The translations under genes were made by a program, and so were the position numbers. A DNA stretch of 19,565 bases. Origin: Clostridia bacterium (GTDB taxonomy: Bacteria; Bacillota; Clostridia; Oscillospirales; CAG-272). The notes below the pieces were generated by a model, which saw nothing but the letters and a program-made list of their open reading frames with translations, ran no database searches and was not told the origin of the DNA. This document shows positions 8,090 to 13,816 of the stretch, in pieces; the stretch's first letter is position 1; each line of letters opens with the position of its first letter. Location: positions 1 through 19,565 of the forward strand of contig JAGBXH010000067.1 in NCBI GenBank assembly GCA_017629395.1, read 5' to 3'.

Positions 8090-9235
8090 TTAGTCCTTCA
8101 TACGTACGGGAAGCAAGAGGAACAGCTCCTTGTCCTCACTTTGCTCCACGGGCTCAATGTTGATGCTGGAGAGTGCAGACGTCATGCTAAGCTTGACTCT
8201 GTCGGATGTGCAGGAGCGCAGCGAATCGATCAGATAGCGGTTATTGAAGGCAATGACCAGGTCGTCGCCCTCATGCTCAATAGCAAGCTCCTCATAGGTA
8301 GAGCCTGCGGTAGAGGTTGCGGAGATCTTGAGATAATCGCCCTCCACGCTCAGCTTGACGTGCGAGCGCACGCTACCGGCAATTCTCTCCTCGGTTACCA
8401 GTGCCGCACGCTCAAGAGCACCGATCAGCACGGCTCTGTCAAGAGAAACGGTAATTCTGTGCGTGGTAACGATAATGCGGTTATAATCGATGTAATCACC
8501 GTCGATCAGACGGGAGAAGAATATCATATCCTCCAGCTGGAATACGATGTTTTTGCGGCTGGTATAAACGGTCACAGTCGCATCCTCATCGGTCGAGAGC
8601 ATTCTGTAAAGCTCATTGATAGTTTTGCAGGGAATGATAAAGGAAAAATCGGAATTACCTTGTACGGTAAAGGAATCGATCTCCGTGGTCACGTTGCACT
8701 TTGCAAGCTTGAAGGAGTCACAGGAGACAAGGTGCAGCACGTTACCCGCGATCTTGAAGTGACAGCCGTTCAGAACGGGACGCTGGTCATTGACGCCCAT
8801 AGCGTACATGACCTTGGAGAGCATCTCGCGCAGCACGCTCTGCTTGATCTTAAAGCCGTTTTGAGAGGTAAGACGGGGAATTTCGGGGAAATCCGCACCT
8901 GCAAGCGCGTTCATCTTATGGGAGGAGTTTGCGGAAACGATCTCCGCATTCAGCTTTTCATTAACGGTCAGAGTCACCGTCTCGCCTTCCATAACGCGAA
9001 TGGTCTGTACGAACTTCTGTGCATTGATGATGTAGCTGCCGGGCTGCTCGACCTCTGCCTGAATGGTTACTCTTACACCCTTTTCAAGGTCGAAGGTGGT
9101 CAGCACGCAGGTATTATCCTCCAGGGCTTCAAACAAAATGCCCTCAACAGCAGTCAGCGTGCTCTTACCGGATACCGCGCACATTAAGGGTGCTACGGCG
9201 TTACAGATCTCCTGGCGGTTGAAAATAATTTTCAT
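8090..9235 (-). CDS. dnaN: DNA polymerase III beta subunit (sliding clamp)
   Basis: This is the ring-shaped processivity clamp of the replicase, loaded at primer junctions by the clamp loader. The 381-aa length is within the range for the family. The sequence begins MKIIFNRQEICNAVAPLM, and the C-terminus LLLPVRMKD matches the conserved beta-clamp ending. The intermediate block VMYAMGVNDQRPVLNGCHF is typical of the second clamp repeat. The ATG at 9235 has AAAGGAG with 7-nt spacing. It follows the oriC-like gap after dnaA and is closely coupled to recF. Confidence 0.97.
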   Translation of the reverse strand: MKIIFNRQEICNAVAPLMCAVSGKSTLTAVEGILFEALEDNTCVLTTFDLEKGVRVTIQAEVEQPGSYIINAQKFVQTIRVMEGETVTLTVNEKLNAEIVSANSSHKMNALAGADFPEIPRLTSQNGFKIKQSVLREMLSKVMYAMGVNDQRPVLNGCHFKIAGNVLHLVSCDSFKLAKCNVTTEIDSFTVQGNSDFSFIIPCKTINELYRMLSTDEDATVTVYTSRKNIVFQLEDMIFFSRLIDGDYIDYNRIIVTTHRITVSLDRAVLIGALERAALVTEERIAGSVRSHVKLSVEGDYLKISATSTAGSTYEELAIEHEGDDLVIAFNNRYLIDSLRSCTSDRVKLSMTSALSSINIEPVEQSEDKELFLLLPVRMKD

Positions 9236-9261
9236 AAAATCGCTCCTTTATTCGTTTTGTG

Positions 9262-9288
9262 CTTGCTCGCGCGCGTCGCGCGCACAAG
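9262..9288. repeat. GC-rich hairpin in the dnaN leader
   Basis: This is an inverted repeat: outer arms CTTG/CAAG (4 bp), two mismatches, inner arms CGCGCG/CGCGCG (6 bp) and a CGT loop. It sits directly beside an (AG)6 tract (9287-9298) and within the untranslated leader of dnaN. No T-tract follows on the minus strand, so a terminator is unlikely. It may be a barrier or structural element at the edge of the origin. Confidence 0.5.
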
Positions 9289-9307
9289 AGAGAGAGAGTA
9301 TATTTTT

Positions 9308-9325
9308 TAGTAGTCTTAATATTAG
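9308..9325. promoter_or_regulatory. DnaA-trio-like unwinding element
   Basis: Read 3'-to-5' on the plus strand from 9325, the triplets are GAT TAT AAT TCT GAT GAT. Five of six have a central A and three are the classic GAT. They begin 4 bp (GGCA on the minus strand) after the box pair at 9330-9347 and run into a T-rich stretch. This matches the box, GC-containing spacer, DnaA-trio order of the B. subtilis basal unwinding system. Confidence 0.55.
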
Positions 9326-9329
9326 TGCC

Positions 9330-9347
9330 TGTGTAAATTGTGGAAAA
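9330..9347 (-). promoter_or_regulatory. Tandem DnaA-box-like pair next to the trios
   Basis: On the minus strand, TTTTCCACA (9347-9339) is followed directly by ATTTACACA (9338-9330). The first is one mismatch, and the second two mismatches, from TTATNCACA. Their position immediately before the GGCA spacer and the triplet run is what supports them. Confidence 0.55.
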
Positions 9348-9401
9348 GTCGTATTTTCCTTATGAATTAAGGAAAAATTATACGCAAAAGCTAAATTTTT
9401 A

Positions 9402-9414
9402 TGCGGAAAAGTCG
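9402..9414 (-). promoter_or_regulatory. Weak DnaA-box-like copy (direct repeat of 9339-9351)
   Basis: TGCGGAAAAGTCG here repeats TGTGGAAAAGTCG at 9339-9351 with one mismatch over 13 bp and in the same orientation. It suggests a degenerate extra DnaA site in the origin. Confidence 0.4.
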
Positions 9415-9488
9415 GTGTAAAGCACGCGTGCTTTCTGTGCAAAACTTTTTGGCTTTTTTTGTCTTTGACGCTCATTTTGTGTTTTAGT

Positions 9489-9533
9489 ACGACATAAATG
9501 TCGTTGTGGAAAATTTTCGTGCACTTTTCCACA
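9489..9533. promoter_or_regulatory. Inverted DnaA-box-like pair plus ACGACAT palindrome
   Basis: TGTGGAAAA (9505-9513) and TTTTCCACA (9525-9533) form a perfect 9-bp inverted pair separated by 11 bp, just after the dnaA stop. Directly beside them, ACGACAT (9489-9495) and ATGTCGT (9498-9504) form a 7-bp inverted repeat with a 2-bp centre. These are likely origin sites; the factor binding the ACGACAT palindrome is unknown. Confidence 0.55.
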
Positions 9534-9551
9534 GCCCGCGCAGCGCTTGTG

Positions 9552-10967
9552 TCAGCTTTCCTTGATGGATTTGATCATTTCATTGATCTCCAAGGCAAAG
9601 GCTTGTGAGCTTATCACGCGCTTTTCTACAGTTTCGATCGAGGAAATGATGGTGGTGTGATTACGGTTGAGTATCTTACCGATGCCGGGGAAGGACATAT
9701 CGGTGATCTCTCTGATCAGGTAAATGGCAATGTGTCTTGCCTGTGCAATATCCTTGGTGCGTCGCTCACCGATGATATCCTCTTTTTTAATGCCGTATTT
9801 TTTGTATACCGCAGTAAAGATCTTATCCACGGTCACGTTCACGGGCTCGGCACCGCCCAAAAGCTCGTCAATGCAGCCGCGGGCAACGTCCATGGTGATC
9901 ACCTTGCCGTAAATAAATCCAATGGCACTGAGCTTGCGTACCGCACCCTCGATCTGTCTGATGTTGGAGCGCAGGTTTTCGGCAAGGAACTCAAGCACCT
10001 CGTCCGAGATGGTAATGCCCACCTGATCCGCCTTCTTTTTGATAATGGCAACGCGCAGCTCGGGGTCCGGCGGCTGAATGTCTGCAATCAATCCCCACTC
10101 AAAGCGGGTCTTGAGTCTGTCCTCTAAGGTCTGAATATCCTTAGGAGGCTTGTCCGAGGTCAGAATGATCTGCTTGCCGTCCTCGTGCAGAGCATTGAAG
10201 GTGTGGAAAAATTCCTCTTGTGTGGAAACTCTTCCCGCAATAAACTGAATATCGTCGATCATGAGAATATCACAGCTGCGGTATTTTTCGCGGAATTCCG
10301 GCATAGCGCGGCGGGCAATGCATTCGATCATCTGGTTGGTAAAATCCTCACCCTTGATGTAAATGACCTTGATATCGGGACGCTTGCGCTTGAATTCATT
10401 GGTAATGGCGTACAGCAGGTGCGTTTTTCCAAGACCCGAGGGGCCGTAGATGAAAAGGGGATTATAGTCGGTTGCGGGGTGATTTGCCACCGCTACGCAG
10501 GCTGCGTGCGCAAATTTGTTGGAATTTCCCACGATAAAATTGTCAAAGGTATATTCAAACTTAAAGGGAGGCTTGGTTGAGCCAAGCTGCACCTCGGGCA
10601 GCGGCTCAAGATATTCGGGAGGAACGGTGGAAAGCGCGTGCTCGTGAGAGGCGCGCTCCTCCTCGGGAGAGCGTGCAAAACGCTCCTTAAGATCCCGGAC
10701 TCCCTTGGTATTTTCCGAAAAGATCAGATCTACCTTAACGTTCATGCCGAGATTTTCCGAAAATTTCTGTTCGATCTCGGGAATATATTTGCTTTTTATG
10801 ATATTGATTTTGATTTCCGAGGGAGTGACCATGGTGATCAGACCGTTTTCAAAGCTTTGAATTTCCAGTCCGCCAAACCAGACCTCGCTGATCAATTCTC
10901 CCATTTTTTTACGGTAATAATCCTTGATTCCTTCCCACAGCTCGCACAGCAGGTCCATCATGTCCAT
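9552..10967 (-). CDS. dnaA: Chromosomal replication initiator DnaA
   Basis: DnaA is an AAA+ initiator that binds DnaA boxes, unwinds the origin and loads the helicase. The gene encodes 471 aa, in the usual range. Domain I covers about residues 1-90. Domain III has the Walker A GPSGLGKT (175-182) and Walker B ILMIDDIQF. Domain IV has the helix-turn-helix signature ending NRNHTTI. The usual recognition motif is RDHTT, and here the Asp is Asn436. The ATG at 10967 has AAAGGATG about 7 nt upstream; further Met codons at positions 3 and 4 are alternatives. A TTGCTT-17-TATAAT promoter lies upstream. No strong DnaA box is visible upstream of the gene; those found are downstream or internal (TGTGGAAAA at 10202-10210). 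Confidence 0.98.
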   Translation of the reverse strand: MDMMDLLCELWEGIKDYYRKKMGELISEVWFGGLEIQSFENGLITMVTPSEIKINIIKSKYIPEIEQKFSENLGMNVKVDLIFSENTKGVRDLKERFARSPEEERASHEHALSTVPPEYLEPLPEVQLGSTKPPFKFEYTFDNFIVGNSNKFAHAACVAVANHPATDYNPLFIYGPSGLGKTHLLYAITNEFKRKRPDIKVIYIKGEDFTNQMIECIARRAMPEFREKYRSCDILMIDDIQFIAGRVSTQEEFFHTFNALHEDGKQIILTSDKPPKDIQTLEDRLKTRFEWGLIADIQPPDPELRVAIIKKKADQVGITISDEVLEFLAENLRSNIRQIEGAVRKLSAIGFIYGKVITMDVARGCIDELLGGAEPVNVTVDKIFTAVYKKYGIKKEDIIGERRTKDIAQARHIAIYLIREITDMSFPGIGKILNRNHTTIISSIETVEKRVISSQAFALEINEMIKSIKES

Positions 10968-11026
10968 ATATACATCCTTTCCCGTATGGGTAACTAAAAT
11001 TTCTTAAATAGTGTAGGTTTATATAT

Positions 11027-11055
11027 ATTATAACATATTATAGCGATAAAAGCAA
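11027..11055 (-). promoter_or_regulatory. Candidate sigma-A promoter of dnaA
   Basis: On the minus strand, TTGCTT (11055-11050) and TATAAT (11032-11027) are separated by 17 bp, about 60 bp before the dnaA start, in an AT-rich stretch. A second TATAAT (11042-11037) lacks a good -35 partner. The 10968-11171 gap is shared with the divergent copA promoter. Confidence 0.55.
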
Positions 11056-11094
11056 CCCCAAATACGACTTTTACGTGTGTTTCGGTGCGAAAAT

Positions 11095-11150
11095 ATTTAC
11101 ATTTTTTTCTTGAAATTGAAAGAAAAATACGCTATAATGAAAATGTAAAT
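11095..11150. promoter_or_regulatory. Inverted repeat flanking the copA promoter (possible operator)
   Basis: ATTTACATTT (11095-11104) and AAATGTAAAT (11141-11150) are perfect 10-bp reverse complements. One arm lies just upstream of the -35 and the other at the likely transcription start. Each carries a TACA or TGTA half-site, reminiscent of CopY-type cop boxes (TACANNTGTA), but the arms are 36 bp apart. No repressor gene is in the window. Confidence 0.4.
11110..11138 (+). promoter_or_regulatory. Sigma-A promoter of copA
   Basis: TTGAAA (11110-11115) and a perfect TATAAT (11133-11138) are separated by exactly 17 bp. The predicted start near 11145 leaves a short leader of about 27 nt before the copA ATG at 11172. 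Confidence 0.75.
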
Positions 11151-11171
11151 TTTTTATGAAACGAGTGTATC

Positions 11172-13703
11172 ATGGCAAAAATCAGATATAACGTCAAGGG
11201 AATGACCTGTGCTGCCTGCGTCGGACACGTGGAGCGAGCGGTCAGGGGAGTACTTGCACAAAGGGAGATTTCCTTTTCGGTCAGTCTTTTGACAAATTCT
11301 CTGTCCGTCATCTATCCCGATGCTCTTTCGGCGGGTGAGATCAAAAAAATTGAAAAAAAGCTGGAAAGTGCCATTGCGTCCGCTGGATATAAGCTGCAAA
11401 AAATGCTTGATAAGGCTGCTTTGCAAAAAGAAGAAAAAAGGCAGGCAAAGCGCACGCTTGTCAGATTTATCGTCAGCGCATCCCTGACGGCAACGGTCAT
11501 GCTTGTCGCTATGGGAAATATGATGGGCGTACCATTTTTGCAGTTTTTCTCCAAGCCCGAGTGGGCACTTTGGTTCGTGCTTTTGCAGGTTGCGCTGACC
11601 CTGCCCGTTCTCATACTCAATTACGGCTTCTTTTTCCGCGGTTTTCGCGCGCTTGTGCATCTGTCACCGAATATGGATACCTTGATCGCGCTGGGCTCGT
11701 CTGCGGCGTTTATTTTCGGCGTGTGGGCGGCAATTGAAATCGGTATTGCAACGGCTACGGGCAATCATGCGCAGCTGCATGAGTGGCTGCATTCGCTGTA
11801 TTTGGAATCGGCTGCCATGATCGTCACGCTTGTCTCGTTTGGTAAGCTGTTGGAAAACAGAGCGAAAAACCGCGCAGGACAAGCCGTGCGCGATTTGGCT
11901 GCCCTGATGCCGGAGGATGCAAGCGTTTTGCGCGGAGATACCATTGTGCGTTTACCGATCAGCGAGGTCTTGCCCGGTGATGAGGTCTTGATCAGGCAGG
12001 GAGAGAGAATTCCGATCGACGGTGTGGTCATAAAAGGACAGGGCAGCGTGGACGAGTCACCCTTGAGCGGTGAGAGCATTCCCGTTGAAAAAACAGTGGG
12101 GGATCGCGTCAGCGGTGCCTGCACCTTAAAAAGCGGTGTTCTGTACGTAAGAGTGGATCGCGCCTTGCAGGATACCGCGCTGCAAAAGATCATCAATCTG
12201 TTAGAGGAGGCGGCTGCATCCAAAGCACCTATTGCCCGCGTGGCGGATAAGGTCAGCAGCATTTTTGTGCCCTGCGTGATGGGAATTTCGCTGCTGACGC
12301 TGATCATATGGCTGATTTTCTCCGGGGGAGATATCAATGCAGCCCTTCGTTCGGCAATATCCGTACTGGTCATATCTTGTCCTTGTGCGCTGGGACTTGC
12401 CACGCCGACAGCCATTATGGTCGGCACGGGTCGCGGTGCAAGAGAGGGTGTTTTGATCAAGAGCGGCGAGGCTCTTGAGGCGCTGCAAGGCGTGCAGTAC
12501 GTACTCATGGATAAGACGGGTACCTTGACAGAGGGAAAGCCGCAGGTCTCTTACGTGCAGGCATTTGAGGGCTTTGACGAGCAGGAGCTGATTCGGTATG
12601 CGTACGCTGCGGAAAGCCTTTCCGCACATCCGCTGTCCGTTGCCATTTGCTCGTATGCCGAGCAAAACGGTATTGCCCTTCTTCCTGCAAAGGATGCAGT
12701 TTCTGTAATCGGTCACGGTATAGGCGCGTGTGTAAACGGCAAAAACGTGCTGGTCGGCAAGCCTCAGTATTTGAAAAACAGCGGCGTTGACGTGCAAAAA
12801 ATGCAGATGGATGCCTTTGAAAATTGCCAAAAACGCGGTTTTACAGCGGTTTTGGTATCCGTTGAAGCAAAAACGGCGGGGATTATCGGCATTTCTGACC
12901 CGATTCGCAAGGAAAGTGCACAAACGATTGCAGCTCTTGCGGATATGGGAATCGTGTGTGTGATGCTGACGGGTGATAATCCCGTCACAGCAAACGCCAT
13001 TGCGGCAGAGGCGGGAATTTCTGACGTGCATGCCTCGCTTTTACCCGAGGATAAGGAACGTATCATGCGTGAATATATGCAAAAGGGTACGGTCGCTATG
13101 GTGGGTGACGGAATCAACGACGCACCTGCCTTAGCGCGTGCCGACGTGGGGATTGCCATTGGAACGGGCACGGAGGTCGCGATTGATTCTGCGGACGTTG
13201 TACTGTCAAAATCCTCGCTTTGGGGCGTGGTGCAGGCAATCAGACTCAGCCGTGAAACGGTACGCATAATAAGACAAAACTTGTTCTGGGCTCTGATCTA
13301 TAACAGTATTTGCATCCCGCTTGCAGCAGGCGTTCTTGCCCCTGTTGGGATCGTGCTCAATCCCATGATCGCCTCGGTGGCAATGTCGTTTTCCTCTGTC
13401 AGCGTAGTGCTCAATTCTTTAAGATTAAAAAAGCCCGCCAAATATCAGTCGGGCGTCAAATATCAAGTAAAAATAAAAAGGAGAAATAATATGGCAGAAC
13501 AGATCATTATTTTAGACGTGCAGGGCATGATGTGCCAAAAGTGCGTCGCACACGTCAAAAAGGCGTTGGAGGGTGTTAAGGGTGTCAAGGCGGTCGAGGT
13601 CAGCTTGGATGAAAATACCGCTACCGTAACCTATACAGGCAAAAAGCCCGAGGAGCTTGCAAAGGCGGTTATTGAAGAGGGATACGAAGCAAAAATCAGA
13701 TAA
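11172..13703 (+). CDS. copA: Copper-exporting P1B-type ATPase fused to a CopZ-like domain
   Basis: This is a membrane pump exporting Cu(I) with ATP, 843 aa. In order it has an N-terminal HMA domain with metal site MTCAAC (residues about 11-16), transmembrane segments, a TGES-type loop (LSGESIP), the CPC metal-transport motif (Cys403-Pro-Cys405), phosphorylation site Asp447 in DKTGTLTEG, the HP motif (His486-Pro487), and GDGINDAP (645-652). Late membrane segments carry YN and MSFSS, typical of Cu(I) pumps. The frame then continues through a short basic linker into a full second HMA domain (774-843, GMMCQKC) that looks like free CopZ with its own start and Shine-Dalgarno. The ATG at 11172 has only a weak ribosome site. 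No regulator is adjacent. Confidence 0.93.
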   Translation: MAKIRYNVKGMTCAACVGHVERAVRGVLAQREISFSVSLLTNSLSVIYPDALSAGEIKKIEKKLESAIASAGYKLQKMLDKAALQKEEKRQAKRTLVRFIVSASLTATVMLVAMGNMMGVPFLQFFSKPEWALWFVLLQVALTLPVLILNYGFFFRGFRALVHLSPNMDTLIALGSSAAFIFGVWAAIEIGIATATGNHAQLHEWLHSLYLESAAMIVTLVSFGKLLENRAKNRAGQAVRDLAALMPEDASVLRGDTIVRLPISEVLPGDEVLIRQGERIPIDGVVIKGQGSVDESPLSGESIPVEKTVGDRVSGACTLKSGVLYVRVDRALQDTALQKIINLLEEAAASKAPIARVADKVSSIFVPCVMGISLLTLIIWLIFSGGDINAALRSAISVLVISCPCALGLATPTAIMVGTGRGAREGVLIKSGEALEALQGVQYVLMDKTGTLTEGKPQVSYVQAFEGFDEQELIRYAYAAESLSAHPLSVAICSYAEQNGIALLPAKDAVSVIGHGIGACVNGKNVLVGKPQYLKNSGVDVQKMQMDAFENCQKRGFTAVLVSVEAKTAGIIGISDPIRKESAQTIAALADMGIVCVMLTGDNPVTANAIAAEAGISDVHASLLPEDKERIMREYMQKGTVAMVGDGINDAPALARADVGIAIGTGTEVAIDSADVVLSKSSLWGVVQAIRLSRETVRIIRQNLFWALIYNSICIPLAAGVLAPVGIVLNPMIASVAMSFSSVSVVLNSLRLKKPAKYQSGVKYQVKIKRRNNMAEQIIILDVQGMMCQKCVAHVKKALEGVKGVKAVEVSLDENTATVTYTGKKPEELAKAVIEEGYEAKIR
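13491..13703 (+). CDS. copZ: CopZ-like copper chaperone (internal start within copA frame)
   Basis: This is a 70-aa HMA-fold domain beginning at an internal ATG (13491), preceded by AAGGAG (13478-13483) at an ideal 7-nt spacing. The metal site is MMCQKC (Cys788 and Cys791 in the fusion numbering), and the length and ending EEGYEAKIR fit stand-alone CopZ chaperones. It is in frame with copA, so the same bases may be made both as the pump's C-terminal domain and as a free chaperone. Alternatively, copA ended here in another frame: TAA triplets occur out of frame in the linker at 13468-13473. Confidence 0.6.
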   Translation: MAEQIIILDVQGMMCQKCVAHVKKALEGVKGVKAVEVSLDENTATVTYTGKKPEELAKAVIEEGYEAKIR

Positions 13704-13743
13704 TTTTTGCAAAAAAACGACTTAAACCGCATAAAAAACGTAA

Positions 13744-13779
13744 AAAAAGAGCTGTTTTTTGATAAAAACAGCTCTTTTT
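13744..13779. terminator. Bidirectional intrinsic terminator between copA and mrdA
   Basis: This is a perfect 16-bp stem (13744-13759 with 13764-13779) with a 4-nt TGAT loop. The stem starts with A-tracts and ends with T-tracts, so each strand has a U-run after the GAGCTG core. It lies 40 bp after the copA stop and 38 bp after the convergent mrdA stop, serving both. Confidence 0.9.
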
Positions 13780-13816
13780 GAATTGCTTGAATGAAAAAAA
13801 TCGTATTGAAATCTGC

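Larger units (their letters stand above)
9236..9551. other. oriC: Putative chromosomal replication origin (dnaA-dnaN gap)
   Basis: This 316-bp non-coding gap is flanked by dnaA and dnaN. It holds three exact TTTTCCACA/TGTGGAAAA 9-mers (9339-9347, 9505-9513, 9525-9533), each one base from the TTATCCACA DnaA box. It also holds weaker copies, a triplet run resembling DnaA-trios, an AT-rich stretch (about 9299-9325), an (AG)6 tract and a GC-rich hairpin. The order dnaA, boxes, GC-containing spacer, trios, AT-rich DNA, dnaN is the same as in the B. subtilis unwinding region. A 94-codon frame across it (9248-9532) has no ribosome-binding site and is not called. Confidence 0.8.

Noticed and set aside
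8141..9187. 348-codon plus-strand open frame opposite dnaN
   Set aside because: It is the complement of a highly conserved gene, shows no recognisable domain and has no ribosome-binding site; a codon-bias shadow.
9248..9532. 94-codon frame across the dnaA-dnaN gap
   Set aside because: It starts at a GTG inside a DnaA-box-like site with no Shine-Dalgarno; origin features explain the region better.
12201..13031. 276-codon minus-strand frame inside copA
   Set aside because: It overlaps the P-type ATPase catalytic core; its translation is Arg/Cys/His-rich nonsense typical of a shadow.
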